A DNA stretch of 64,000 nt from Cichorium intybus (taxonomy: Eukaryota > Streptophyta > Magnoliopsida > Asterales > Asteraceae): positions 60,797,882 through 60,861,881 of the forward strand of contig CM042016.1 of assembly GCA_023525715.1 (NCBI GenBank), written 5' to 3'. Both the position numbers and the translations under genes were made by a program. Positions 44,410 to 57,297 of the stretch are shown here, piece after piece; position 1 is the stretch's first letter; every line of letters starts with the position of its first letter. The notes below the pieces were generated by a model that did not search any database, was not told the DNA's origin, and worked only from the letters and a program-made list of their open reading frames with translations.

Positions 44410-45671
44410 AAAATACACATCTAAGAACTCATTTCCAAGTATTCAACTCCCAATCCAAGTGTTCATGACTTAAACCAAAGGAAACCACAATTCAAGTTCT
44501 TATCTCTTAACAAGTGGTTAATGAACTATGTTCCAAGTCAATCCTTACACTTAACACCATCAAGTACCCAATTAAGTCCTTATACAAGGTCATCCCTTAA
44601 GGGAATCATTCCTACACAAACTCCAAAGAAGATAGCATCATGGAATCCCAAATTCCAATCATTGGTTCAAAAGGTTTAACTCATGGAATAGCCAATTCCA
44701 GTCAGTCAATTGATGATTACAAGTGGAGATTCCTTCTTCCATTCCATGGAATCATTAGGAATGACTCTTACTCCATTCATCATATACATGAATAAAACCC
44801 ATTTCAATACCCAGTTCCCATATTCTAGTGATTCAAGGTTTAAGATTACACATCAAGAATGGGAATCCTTAGGGAATCATTAGAAATGAATCCCCTCATC
44901 CAAATCTACCATACAACATCCACCAATTTCATGATTCCTCCACTAACCATCAAATCCCCAAATTCTAGGGTTCATAACACCCAAATCAATCAAGTAACTG
45001 GATCTAGAGAGTCCATGCATTGGATGTTGATCAAAACATGAACTAGAATCATAAACTAACACTTGGGATCCTAGGATTTCCTCCCCCAATTCATATTTTC
45101 GGATTTGACATAAAACCCCACCCAAAAATGGGTTTGCAAGCTAGAAAAGGAAGGGTTTATACCTTAGATTGGCTAAAAACATCATGGGCGTGCAAGAATC
45201 ATCAAAACTAAGCTCCAGTCACTCAACAACTCAAGAACTCCCCATTCCCTCTTCTCCCCTCTCTAATTTCGTGGTTGTGCCTGAAATGGGGAAAACCCCC
45301 ATCAAAAACTTAATATCTTTCACAATTGGGAAAGATAGTCCCTATAGTTTGGTCCTTCTACACCCAACACCCATCAAGTCAATTCTTCTAACTAGAAAAC
45401 TCCATATTCATACAAATGCCCCAAATATAATTATTTCCTTCACTTGAGTCATTGTCTACGTCAATGCTAACCCTTAATTTCCCAAATGGACACAAATGGT
45501 CCCTTACACTAAAATTTTTCAGATTTAGGTCATTAATATTAATTCAAGGAATTATTTGACCTACAATTCCTTCATAATATCTTATAATTTTCCAAATCCA
45601 TGACTAGTCAAATCTACTTAGGGCAAGTTTGGCCAAATTGACACTTTTAGTCCTATGACACGAATGTTACA

Positions 45672-47178
45672 ATTATATACTCCATAAAAGGATTCCGTCC
45701 CCAAAATCACCTATAAGGAATTAAGTACCCATTTTTCAAAAAAAATCTCAAAGTTACTCATATTTGAATTTAAAATATTATCAAACTTGAAGTGCCATAA
45801 ATTCCACTTTGTAAGACTGTTTTACTTCAAAGGATTACTTGTCCCGACTTTCTTTTCAATAGATGCTCTTCTTTAAAACATGCAAATACCAAATTTGAAA
45901 TCTTCTTCAACTCGGCCCTTGATTTACAACAAAATTTGAACAATCAACTTTGTGGTTAATGTTTTGAGGAAACCATTCATTGTGAGAAAATTTTAATCAA
46001 CATTTGTGAAAAGAAAATACCCTTTCGAATCCGTACACTTTATGTAAAATCATAAAGTTTCAGATTTGTCTAGGGACATATGTTCATCGAATTTATTCAC
46101 GAAATCCCAAAGGGATCATCAATCCTGGGTATTTACTACCAATTCAGGATTGCCCCTTCATCATTTATTTCTATAAGAGTCTTGCATTTTGTAAGATATT
46201 CTCGTCCCAAAATTGTTTACAAAACTTTTCTCAAATTTTTAACAACACTTTTGAAATGATTAGCCTTACATCATTATTATGTTCTTATTAGGGTAGGTTG
46301 TTTTCTAACTCGCTCACCTCAAGTCAATTAACGGTTTAAACCTATGACTTCTAGTCTCATCATGCATCCAAATCTCTTCATCCTAAACTTAATTTAGTAT
46401 CTCACTATTCGAATAAGTTTCTATTGGTCAACTAATCCATCACTTAATATCGGGAAACCGAATACTTAAATCCTTCTTTGTCATACATTAAGGTTTCTCT
46501 AGTTCAGACATTAAGGGAGCAAACCACGCTACTCTTACGTACACTTAGTCTTCTAGAGCTAAGGCAAGGTGACAAGCATGTAAACTAAAAAGATGACAGA
46601 TGGGTCTCGGAAAGAAGTTAAGGGTAAGGAAGAAAGGTTTCAGGGTCACGACAAAGAATTTCTTTAACCGCTCCAAGTCTTCACCTACCATTCACTCCAT
46701 TACCACCACGCTTATCATGCTCCTTGCTTGCCCAAGGTTGACACCACATTTGTACTAGTCTTCTAACACCTCTTCGTCCCTTAATCGACCCCTCAAGGTC
46801 AAACCACCTTGTAAATGTCACTACTCCTCGAGCTTCATCCAATATAAGTTGTCCCTTTCTTCGCCTTCTATCATCCTTAGTAGTTGTCATTCACACGAAG
46901 TTGTTCCTCATGTTTCCATGTACTCATAATCCTTCAAAGTTGCACTTCATATCTACATAAGAATCCTCATGCATGAATCCCATTTGCCTAAAATATTCCT
47001 CATGCCAACCCGAATTCACTAATTATACGGTTAGAAAACCAATCATAAGCAAGCATTTATCACTAAGTTCTAAAGCCCAACTACTTAAGAGGTCAAACAT
47101 TCTTAAGAACATCATAGTTTAAGTCTAAGCACTACTCCTAGTACCTAGTTCACTTAAACTCATGCTCTGATACCAAAT
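45672..47178 (-). other. G internal region, non-coding
   Basis: About 1.5 kb between the LTRs. A purine-rich tract (GATTTTGGGGACGGAAT on the minus strand) lies about 20 bases inside the left LTR border. The only open stretch is a 69-codon Arg/Gly-rich ORF at 46890-46681 that I do not recognise; it might be a decayed gag start. Confidence 0.5.
47164..47175 (-). other. G primer binding site
   Basis: TGGTATCAGAGC on the minus strand lies three bases from the right LTR. It is the initiator tRNA-Met type and sets the element's orientation. Confidence 0.85.
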
Positions 47179-47556
47179 TGAAACACCCTCGCTTAAGGCT
47201 TTTCATAAAAACATCATTTTAACCAATGGTTTATCATCATTATTCAAAAATCGTCCTTAAGTGAAAATTTTAATTTCAACATCTTCGAAATAAGTCATTT
47301 TTGGTTCAAACCGTTTTAAGACACATGGGATTTACTGAGAAATAATTCGGGTTTAAGTTGCGGAAAACATCGTTTGGTCCCAATTTAGATAAAACATTTT
47401 AGTTTATAAAGTAGCGAGGTTGTTACAATTCAAATACCATTACATAGCTTAAATGAAACCACACAAACCGTGGCCTTCTAAACATCCAGCTCTTCTAAAG
47501 TCATCTAAACTCCACAACTTAAGTAGACATCAAAATAAGTTAGGCAATTGAAATGC
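47179..47556 (-). repeat. G 5' LTR (right), first part
   Basis: Matches 38955-39332 with few changes. The match stops at GAAATGC where element B begins. The LTR resumes at 55094. Confidence 0.85.
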
Positions 47557-48667
47557 TGACACGCCTAGGTCGTCGTGCGGTCAAAAATAAGAGAATTACC
47601 TAACACACACTATAACAGTGGTAGTCAGGGTCGATCCACAGGAGTTTGGTGGTTAAGACAAGATGATAGTATACCAACTGTAGTGTCACTCTACAGTCGG
47701 AGGATCTAGTTCCTAGGTTCTCAACTACCCAAAAGCAATAATCCAACAAAGTCAAGCTAAGCATAAGCTAACCCAACTCAAACTAACCTAGTCACTTTCT
47801 GAAATCAGAAGTGCATCTCTGAATCAGAAGCAAACAAAGGCATCCAAAACATCCAAACAATCATAAGGTATAACCTAAACCAATAGTTATAATCTAACTG
47901 AACAAGTACTGGCCAAAGTTCAATACCTAAGTTATCCTAGTTGGCTACTGATTTCAGCAAAGGGAAATACTTCCAAACAAGGTTAAAATAAGATTCCAAC
48001 ACAATTCAAACAATCAAAACACAAACAAACATCCAAAACACCGAAATACCAAGATTAATTGTAACCAAATGATTCTCATTCATCAAACTCAAATCCAAAC
48101 ATAAAAACAGTAGCTAAATACTACTAAAACAGAAACCTAAGCTTGATATCAATGGTTGTCACTCCCAAAGATACAAACCAAAGCTTACAACTATCTAACT
48201 AATTAAAAATAAAATCCAAAACATAAAAATACCAATTGGGAACTTGCTGAAACGAAATCTTGGAGTCAAAGAGCTTCAATGTCGTTTTTACACCCGGTCT
48301 TTGCTAGGGTTTTCGGCTGTAAATGCCTCTATTTATAGTTGCAGATTTCTCGAGGCCGCGCCGCGCTTTTATGGATTCCGCGGCGCGTGTACTTATCAGA
48401 TCCCGTTTCTTCGGCATTTGAATGTATTCCACCGCCTTAAGCCCACGTCGCGCGTTTCATAGATCCGCGGCGCGCGTACGTGTTTCCTTGATTTTTCATT
48501 CTTTTCCAAACTTCTTCCTTTTGCATGCTTTTAGTCCTTGTGTCCATTCTTTTCTTCCAAACAAGTCCTGGCACAAAAAGTGAGAATACCCAGATATATC
48601 TGATATAATTTCATCAAGAACAGGGCTCAACAATGCCTAAAATATTTGATATCACTAGGCGTTGTCA
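47557..48667 (-). repeat. B 3' LTR
   Basis: 1,111 bp, TGACACGCC... to ...GGCGTTGTCA, with CpG motifs near 48355-48480 and the TATA box on the minus strand (TATTTATAG in window orientation near 48329-48337). Confidence 0.9.
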
Positions 48668-49690
48668 AACACCCCACACTTGTGCCTTGCTTGTCCCCAA
48701 GCAAGAGAGTTTTTAACAAATTATAAAAAAGACTCAAACAATTTTTGACTGTGTTCAGTTTCAAAGCTTATTGCTCTATGAGCTAGAGTGGAATAGTTCG
48801 CGAAAACATAATTGAATTGTTCTTTGGAATTCATGGATTTCTAGAGAACCCTTGATCACAAATTTTCTGTCCAAAATGAAGTGTACGTACTCATTCAGAT
48901 TCTAAAGGCCATTAAGGAATTGTCCATGACTTTCGATGTTATCCGTGTAATGAGCTTTCAGAAATACCATCCCAGACCAGACGATCTTAGGTGGTAAGGT
49001 GCATAAATCTCACCCATTTTAGACTTACCGGCTCGAACAACAAATGCCACAGATTGACTATTCCTTCCTAAATTCCAATCCTAAAACAGCTCAATCTTCT
49101 AAACTCGTAAAACTCAACTTATTTGACTAACTAATAGCATGATCACAAATAAACAGTATCTCTTGAAAAATACTAATCCTATCACAATCACAAACCATTC
49201 ATTTCAAAATTGCAATTTATTAAAAATTTTGAAAAATATTGCTAAAAAATTGAAAATTGATCATTTCTGCAAAAATCTCAAAAAAATTTCTCTTTCGACC
49301 GTCCACACCCCACACTTAAAACCGTACAACGTCCTCGTTGTACAAAAAATTATTTTTCAACATAAGGGAGAAAGAGTTACCCCTTTTGGACAATAGATTG
49401 CTTGGTTGGTACTTAGTATCACAGGTATAATTGCGAACAAACGGATCCTTGATTTCGTATGCTGGAGTTGTAGCGCTACAGTGAACACACCGATGGTCGA
49501 GACAAGTGGAGGGGGCACGGTGACCCCACACTTATCTGAGACAACTCCTTCTCAATTGGTATATCATGCATAACTCAACAAACTGATTAAAACAAACATG
49601 ACAAATATAATATAAACAAAGATACAGATAGTGGTGCCATAAGTTTTGTACATATATCCCAAAAAATAAAAAGAAAGATAAAGTACATCA
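48668..49690 (-). other. B polypurine tract and 3' non-coding region
   Basis: The PPT is the complement of AACACCCCACACTTGTG at 48668-48684. The rest matches the tails of A and C. No gene. Confidence 0.65.
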
Positions 49691-50870
49691 ATCACCACCA
49701 GGTGGCCTGGAGGGTCCAGCCTCATTATCGTGGGCCCTGGCTGGGAATGTCGGGGATGCTGGCCCTGAGCTGATGCAATCTGTAGAAGTACTTCCCCGAT
49801 CCACTCAAGCTGGTCCTCGATCCTGGCAACCCTGGCTGCTAGGTCCTCCTGCTGTGGCTGCGGCTGTGGTGCTGGCTCGGCGGGTGCCTCCCGCCTCTGT
49901 CACCTCCGGCCCGGCTGTGCATATGCCGGCTGGGGGTCCTGGCATGGCTCCATCGGCGCTCGAATGTACTGCCCCGGACGCTGCTGCTCGATGAGCCTCA
50001 TCCTCTCTAAAGTGCGCACCGTAGTGCAAGACGGAGGCAGAGCGGTCAAAGAAGCGGCCACAGGAGCAGTGAGGATCCCGTATGAGCGGGCCAGGCGGGG
50101 TAATAACATACCCCCGGGCCAGTGGACTGCTGGCAGACGCTCCCGTCGAGTGGGTGGAGAGGGCGACTGTGAGGGCAAATGGAAGGTGGAGGAATATGGA
50201 GGGGTCCAGGAGAACCCAAAAATATGTCATGTCGTCTCCCGACACCTTCTCGTCCACCTCCCGATGCATGATGGAGGTGGAGACGATACGGTGCATGAGG
50301 CGGTGGAGTGGGTCTCGAAGATGGCTCTCCCGGGAGGTCCCTGCCTCGTAAATGACGTTGGACAGCGGTGCCCAAACCTCCATGTTGGCAGCCCTGTCTG
50401 GCTGACCCTGGGTACAAGCCCCAAGGAACTGGGTGAAGTGGCGGTGCTGGAGGTCCGCCGGAGTGTATAAGCCGACTCGCCTCCTAAACTCACGGAGGTT
50501 GCACTCCCTCTGCTCACCCCCAAGCGAAATCGTACAATCCTGGATCGTGGGTCTGACGCCCGAGGAGCGAAATGGATAGTAGAAAGGAACTCCAGGAGGA
50601 GCTCTGTGTGGACCACGTCCTCATCCGTGGCCATAATCCTGTCCCAGCCACGGCATGTGAAGGATGCCTCCCCGAGAGTCCAGGTGCGATGTAAATATGG
50701 CTCAATCGCACCCCAGAGCCCCGCGTCTCTCAAAATATCCTGGTCGATAACTGTCGCCTCAAGAACCCGGCGACTGGTCAGTGCGTCTCTCCGCGAGATG
50801 TACTCCGCGGAGCTAGCAAGTCCCTCAGGGAACTGGAGAAAAGGGTGATCCAACCTGAACATCATCTACA
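49691..50870 (-). pseudogene. B ORF1: Athila ORF1-like protein, broken
   Basis: The frame from 50865 begins MMFRLDHPFLQFPEG and holds SFTCRGWDRIMA, ELLLEFLSTIHF and RIVRFRLG, then loses register near 50490. A second frame (50383-49805) carries MEVWAPLSNVI, the LRDPLHRLMHRIVS block and GDDMTYFWVLLDPS. A third (50178-49900) carries RMRLIEQQRPGQY. The C-terminal Gln-rich tail follows. Same family as the ORF1 of A and C. Confidence 0.6.
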
Positions 50871-51697
50871 AAAAAAACACATAGCCACAAAAGAATTTTT
50901 TTTGCAAAATTAGTCATTTTCTTCCCCACCGCACCGCGGCGCGGCCCAAGAGCAAGGGCACGGCGCGGCGTGCGGCTGTTTCAAAATCCCACTCCAAACT
51001 CACGATTTAACATGCTAAACTAGATCCAATCATACCACAAGGTAGCCTAAGTGCCGACTAACTCATCTAGGGTCTCTATTTGGCAAAACAAACACCCTAT
51101 CAGTTAGCATTGGTGATTCTAAGTTTTGAACTTTTCTGGAAAAATCACTAAAATTAACTACCTAATTGCTAGTTTTAACAACTAATAGATAGTTAGAATA
51201 GCATATCTTGGTAGTAAAAACAAAATGAGCAAGAAAAAATACGAGAGAAATTTGTCGATCAGAGCTCCGAGTCGTGTGAGGTGTGTGTCGAGTCGCGGCT
51301 TACCTTAATATAGGAGAAAACCGACTGATCATTTCCCGCGTCGCGCATTTACACCTTGCGCGTCGCGCGTGTCACCAAATCAACCCCTGCGCATCAGGTT
51401 GGTTTACGATCCCGCGTCGTGTAATTCAAAAACCCGCGGCGCGGTTTTCAAAATTTTAAAAACTTCTCACACGACCCCACTCTTGTTTTAGACCACTAAT
51501 ACCTGCAAAAGATCGATGCATTTTCCTAATTAATCCTAAGAAATATAAAACCTACCCTATGACACGATGGGTTTCCTCCCAACAAGCGCTAAGTTTAACG
51601 GCTTCAGCCAGACGTGGCACTCCTACACCAGCTACGGTGGATCGTACGCCATTTGTTTCTGCTGATTTTCAGTCACCACCGTTCCTTTGTTGATCCA
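50871..51697 (-). promoter_or_regulatory. B internal CpG-rich promoter-like module
   Basis: It repeats the module of A: CCGCGTCGCGCA-like motifs at about 51335-51375 and 51435-51445 with a TATA-like CTATATTAAGG (51304-51314, minus strand). Further CpG palindromes lie at 50930-50980. No gene. Confidence 0.42.
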
Positions 51698-52911
51698 CTA
51701 CTCCTCAAACTTTCCTGGGTCGAATGGTTTGTCGATTCTCCTGCTGCTGCCCGGTTGCCGTCTCCAGCTGATTTCCCGCAAGTGCTTGGAAGTAGCTTTA
51801 AACCTCCAAGCTCGGTCCTTCTTTCTATATCTCTTCAAAATCACTGGCTTGACATGAAGCGCGCCTAGTGCCGCTTCCCGTAGTTGTTTCACACCTCGGT
51901 TGCTAGTGTCTCGCATGCTATCTCAGGTTGCAATTTTGGTTTGCAGTACCAATAAAAATTTTCCAATCGAATGGAATCGGAAGGCAACATATCAGGATGC
52001 TTCCATATGTCCTCTTCGATAGTATTGATCACATCTAATTTTCCATTCATGAATGGATCATGAGTGGTGATAAAATCATGTTTATTGTTTTCAAATATCA
52101 ATTCGTCAGCATCAACTTCTTGATTATCGTCCAACAGGTGGATCGGAACCAAGAGTGAGCGACTGGTTTGATCTGATGGTGGTACAAAGTCACCCATCAC
52201 CAGATCCTTGCTTTTAAATTTCTCAAAATTTTCAAAAATCATAGGGTCAGGGGTAATATTGTCATCTACACCCTCTTCCCCAAAAACATTGGGAATTTCA
52301 ACAATTTCGGGAATTGTTGGGCCGAGATCTGTACTGTCACTTACACTTACAGACTCCTCCTCAACATCTCCATTAACCAAATTGTCTGGTGATGGTATGG
52401 ATTCACTCATCACCAGATCAACATTTTCAAAAACACCAAAAACATTAAAAGCTATTGAGTCAGGGGAAGTATTGTCACCTACAACCTTTTCCTCAACAAT
52501 CGTTTCGACCATCTCGGTGGTCTCTTGACTTTCCCACGGTGTATGCCCTTCCATCACATATTCAGGTGATGCAAGTTCACACACATTATTATTGGTATAA
52601 AAATCACTCGCCTCCGGTTCTGGCGAAGGTGGCGAACATTTCCAACTTTCCTCTAACCTATCTAAAGAAGCTTGCAATCTTAAAAGAGCATCAGCCTGGT
52701 CCTTCTGTTCTTGGTGAGTGTTATACCAAAGTACCCAAAGTTGGGCCCAAGTTGAATAATTTTCAGGTTGAGATGACTCCTCGGTCTGCCATCCATTGTC
52801 ATTGGGTGATCCATTGTAGCAATCATCCTCGTAATAGGTGTCGGCCGGATTTTCATAATCTTCATAATACTGATCCGGGTACATGTAATCGCCCATTATG
52901 AAGACGTACAC
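51698..52911 (-). CDS. B ORF-N: acidic unrecognised protein next to the PBS
   Basis: 340 codons from MYVFIMGDYMYPDQYYED, homologous to the ORF-N of A along its whole length. It reads through the YCKPKLQPE block to 51889. There a frame change occurs: in A the frame continues through the LHVKPVILKRY block, here that block is in another frame (51916-51698). It carries extra acidic repeats (IPEIVEIPNVFGEEGVDDN) compared with A. Role unknown. Confidence 0.5.
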
Positions 52912-52992
52912 ATACCAGAATTCAAAGAACTAAAATCAAACATCAAAAATCAGAAGCTAAGTCCTACAAATCACCTAATCTAAGCTCACAGC

Positions 52993-53010
52993 TCCCCGGC
53001 AACGGCGCCA
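52993..53010 (-). other. B primer binding site (tRNA-Asp type)
   Basis: TGGCGCCGTTGCCGGGGA on the minus strand, identical to that of A, five bases from the LTR. Confidence 0.88.
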
Positions 53011-53015
53011 AAATT

Positions 53016-54118
53016 TGACACGCCTAGGTCGTCGTGTGGTCAAAAATAAAGAGAAACCTAACACACACTAGCACAGTGGTAGTCAGGGTCGATCCGCAGG
53101 AGCTTCGTGGTTAGACCAGATGACAGATTACCAACTAGTAGTGTCACGCTACAGTCGGAGGACTTATAGTTTCTAAGTACCCAAAAAGCAATGATCAAAC
53201 AAACCCAGGCCAAGCAAAGCTAAACTCAACTTAAACAAACCTAGTTACTTTCTGAAATCAGAAGTGCATCTCTGAATCAGAAGCAAACAAAGGCATCCAA
53301 AACATCCAAATCAAACAAGGAATAAACTAACCAATAACTAAGGTTCTGACTGAACAGTTACTAGTTAAATTCAAAGCCTAAAACTAACCTAGTTGGCTAC
53401 TGAAATCAGCAAAGGAAAGCAGTTCCAAACAAGGTTACAATACATCCAAACACAACTCAAACTATCAGAAACCAAAATAAGCATAAAAACACCGAAAACC
53501 CAATATTGCTTATAACCAAATGCTTCTCATTACTCAAACTCAGTTCTAAACATCCAAACAGTAACCAAATGTTGCTAAAACAGAAACTAAAGCTCAATAT
53601 CAGTGGGTGTCACTCCCAAAGATACAAACCAAAGCTTACAACTATCTAACTAATTGAAAATAAAATCCAAAACATAAAAATACCAATTGGGAACTTGCTG
53701 AAACGAAATCTTGGAGTCAAAGAGCTTCAAGGTCGATTTTACACCCGGTCTTTGATAGGGTTTTCGGCTGTAAATGCCTCTATTTATAGTTGCAAATTTC
53801 TCGAGGCCGCGCCGCGCTTCTATGGATTCCGTGGCGCGCGTACTTATTAGATCCCGTTTCTTCGGCATTTGAATGTATTCCACCGCCTTATGCCCGCGTC
53901 GTGCGTTTCATAGATCCGCGGCGCGCGTACGTGTTTCCTTGATTTTTCATTATTTTCCAAACTTCTTCCTTTTGCATGCTTTTAGTCCCTGTTTCCATTC
54001 TTTTCTTCCAAACAAGTCCTGGCACAAAAAGTGAGAATACCCAGATATATCTGATATAATTTCATCAAGAACAGTGCTCAACAACGCCTAAAATACTTGA
54101 TATCACTAAGCATTGTCA
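53016..54118 (-). repeat. B 5' LTR
   Basis: 1,103 bp, direct repeat of 47557-48667. It ends with the family terminus TTGTCA at 54118 and abuts an LTR piece of opposite orientation. Confidence 0.9.
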
Positions 54119-55093
54119 GTATTATCACTTTTCGTGCCAGTACTTTTTTGGAAGAAAATAACGAAAACAGGGACCAAAAGCGTTCAAATTGGAGAAAGTT
54201 TTTTAGAAGAAGATACAATCAGGAAAACAAGTACGTACGCCGCGGTTCTCTTAATCGCGCGGCACGGCTGCAGAAAGTTGGAACTATAAATAGAGGCATT
54301 TACAGCCGAAAACCCTAGCAAAGACCCGGTGGAAAATCGACCGTAGAGGCTCTTTGACTCCAAGAATTCGTTTTCAGCAATTACCTTTTGGCATTTTAGG
54401 TTTTTATGTTTAGTTTCATTTAGTTTAATAGTTAGCATTAGTGGCTAGGGTCTTTGGGAGTGACAACCACTGACCTTGAGCATTTGAGTTACCGTTTTTC
54501 AGTCTTTGTTACTGTATTGGATGATTCGAATTCATTTTGAGTTTATAATAATCATTTGGTTACAAGTAATATTGGTTTTGCGGTGTTTTGATGCTTGTTA
54601 TTGGTTTTGAATGCTTGGATTGTGTTTGAATTGTGATTGGATGTTTGATTTGACCTTGTTGGACTGTTTTCCTTCGCTGATTTCAGTAGCCAATTAGGTT
54701 AGCTTTTTAGGTTTGAACATTAGCCAGTGACTGTCCCGTTGGATCTTAGTTATTGGTGTAGTTTATGCCTTGTTTTGGTTTCTGTTTGGATTGTCGGATG
54801 CCTTTGTTTACTTTTGAATTAGAGATGCACTTCTGATTTCAGAAAGTAACTAGGTTTGGTTTAAAGCTTAGCTTAGTCTATGCTTATTTTGGGATTGTTT
54901 AGTTTAGAATTTTTGAGTTTTAGTGGCAAGGGTTTGGAAACTAAAGTCCTCTGACTATAGCGTGACACTATAGTTGGTAATCTGTCATCTGAATTGACCA
55001 CATAGCTCATGCGGATCGACCCTGACTACCACTGTGCTAGTGTGTGTGTTAGGTTTTTCTTATTTTTAACCGCACGACGACCTAGGCGTGTCA
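54119..55093 (+). repeat. Athila-like LTR fragment (subfamily II), plus orientation
   Basis: It lacks about the first 75 bases of the LTR and ends canonically (GACCTAGGCGTGTCA) at 55093. By eye it is the nearest relative of the LTR at 1-1071, but inverted (roughly 97% in the stretch I compared). A TATA box (CTATAAATA, near 54284-54292) is preserved. Confidence 0.8.
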
Positions 55094-57297
55094 TTAGAAC
55101 CTCCCTCATGCGGTTCCCTATTGTAGGGAACAATTCCACAAACATGTTCACAAACATCTTTTGAGGGCCCATATTAACCCTCTATGTGGAATAATCGTCA
55201 TCAAGGTGGCTATTTTAGCCCATCATCTTTAAGGTCGTCATAAGGATCACACAGTCAATCCCATCCTATATGAAATGCAATGCACAAATAGGATGCTTAA
55301 AACACCTTTCAAAACATCATCATAATCTTTAATAGAAAACATCTTTAGAAACTCATTTTCATGCAATTCACAAGTAGTAATCATATAACACATTATACAT
55401 AATAATATGCATGAAAAGTATTGAGAACACACACAAAAGATAGTGGGAAGGATGTGTACCCCGGGTAAACTCACCTAAGGTCAACTGACAAGTTAACACG
55501 AACTCCACACAAGGTTGATGTATTTGAAGGCGCTTCTAGACATCAACTCTTCCATCCAAATCCTTCTAGTTGAGTGATAACTCAAGTCCTTAGTCTTAAT
55601 TCCAAGTCATTACAATATGCCGCATTCCTATAAGACAAAAATGGAAGGCGTCATACTCGTTTCCTTTTAAAGTTCCACTATATTTACTTCTTTTGATCTA
55701 AGAAGAAACCATCTTCCACCATCCCAAAATGAAGACCTTGACTCTGCAATATAAGGAAAATCTTAGTTAAAACATCCCAATGTTTGGAATTAAAACAAGG
55801 AACCAAGGCCAGATCCATTGAGCTAAGAACTCCAAAATGATGAACACGGGTCGTGCTCCCTGACACGGGCCGGGTTCAGACCCAGCTGATTGCATAGACC
55901 CTTTTACACGTGTCGTGTTCTGCAACATGGTTCGTGTATCAGGTGTTCTAGCTTCATTTTTGGTCATTTTCACTCCGTTTTGACCCAATTCAAGTCCCAA
56001 TGCCCAAGTCTAATTATGCATGCAAATACACATCTAAGAACTCATTTCCAAGTATTCAACTCCTAATCCAAGTGTCCATGACTTAAACCAAAGGAAACCA
56101 CAATTCAAGTTCTTATCTCTTAACAAGTGGTTAATGAAATATGTTCCAAGTCAATCCTTACACTTAACACCATCAAGTACCCAATTAAGTCATTATCCCA
56201 GGTCATCCCTTAAGGGAATCATTCCCACACAAACTCCAAAGAAGATAGCATCCAGGAATCCCCAACTCCAATCATTTGTTCAAAAGGTTAAACTCAAGGA
56301 ATACCTAATTCCAATCCATCAATTGATGATTACAAGTGGAGGTTCCTTCTTCCATTCCATGGAATCATTAGGAATGATTCTTATGCCATTATTACTTCCC
56401 AATTGGTCCAATTGTTCATTCATACATTAAACCAAAAGATCAATTCATCATATACATAAATATAACCCATTTCAATACCCAATTCCCATATTCTAGTGAT
56501 TCAATGTTTAAGATTACACATCAAGGGTGGAATCCTTAGAGAATCATTAGAAATTAATCCCCTCATCCAAATCTACCATAAACATCCACCAATTTCATGA
56601 TTCCTCCACTAACCATCAAATCCCCAAATTCTAGGGTTCATAACACCCAAATCAATCAAGTAATTGGATCTAGAGCATCTATGGATTGAATGTTGATCAA
56701 AACATGAACTAGAATCATAAAATAACACTTGGGATCCTAGGATTTCCTCCCGTAGTTCATATTTTCGGATTTGACATAAAACCCCACCCAAAAATGGGTT
56801 TGCAAGCTAGAAAAGTAAGGGTTTATACCTTAGATTGGCTAGAAACTTCAAGGGCTTGCAAGAATCATCAAAACTAAGCTCCAATCACTCAAGAACTCAA
56901 GAAATCGCCATTCCCTCTTCTCCCCTTTCTAATTTCATGGTTGAGGCTGAAATGGGGAAAACCCCCATCAAAAACTTGATATCTCTCACGATTGGCAAAA
57001 ATAGTCCCTATAGTTTCGTCCTTCTTCACCTAACACCCAAAAATTAATTCTTCTAAATAGAAGTTTCCATATTCATAAAAATGCCCCAAATATAATTATT
57101 TCCTTCACTTGAGTCATTGTCTAGGTCAACACTAACCCTTAATTTCCCAAATTGACACAAATGGTTCCTTACACTAATATTCTTCACAATTTAGGTCCTT
57201 AATATTAATTCAAGGAATTATTTGACCTAATTTAAACTCCACATTAATTCCTTCATAATATCTTCTAATTTTCCAAATCCATGACTAGTCAAATCTC
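55094..57297 (-). repeat. G 5' LTR (right), second part
   Basis: Matches 42838-45625 of the left LTR without the MITE. It ends at CTAGTCAAATCT, about 50 bases before the expected LTR end, where element D begins. No gene. Confidence 0.83.

Larger units (their letters stand above)
38955..45671 (-). repeat. G 3' LTR (left), with CACTA and MITE insertions
   Basis: It starts TGAAACACCATCGC and ends GAATGTTACA in window orientation. It matches 47179-47556 and 55094-57297 in order. The inner parts are A/T-rich without genes apart from nested elements. Short ORF-like stretches (45169-45447 and similar) are conserved between the two LTRs only because they are the same repeat. Confidence 0.8.
47557..54118 (-). 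mobile_element. Element B: Athila-like non-autonomous LTR retrotransposon
   Basis: Complete on the minus strand: 5' LTR 54118-53016, PBS 53010-52993, acidic ORF 52911-51889, CpG-rich module, broken ORF1 (about 50870-49700), non-coding tail, PPT, 3' LTR 48667-47557. Both LTRs are about 1.1 kb with intact TGACA/TGTCA ends. The flanks AAATGC and GTATT do not form a duplication: the right flank is an LTR piece, and about 0.3 kb of G is missing, so the site was rearranged. Confidence 0.83.
38955..57297 (-). mobile_element. Element G: LTR retrotransposon with very long LTRs and a short non-coding centre
   Basis: Its two LTRs are 38955-45671 and 47179-57297. Without nested insertions the left is about 3.5 kb. 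The centre is only 45672-47178. An iMet-type PBS next to the right LTR sets the orientation to minus. There is no recognisable gag or pol, so this is a LARD-like derivative. Its left LTR contains a CACTA element and a hAT MITE; its right LTR contains element B plus an extra LTR piece and is cut at its end by element D. Confidence 0.72.

Noticed and set aside
45169..45447. Short plus-strand ORF (92 codons) and its partner at 56835-57047 as a small conserved gene
   Set aside because: The similarity is only that of the two LTRs of G, and the reading frames do not stay open to the same end.
52208..52901. Plus-strand frames opposite ORF-N of B (and 36467-37141 opposite that of A)
   Set aside because: They are mirror frames of a conserved minus-strand ORF, and the minus-strand frame lies next to the PBS as expected for an element gene.
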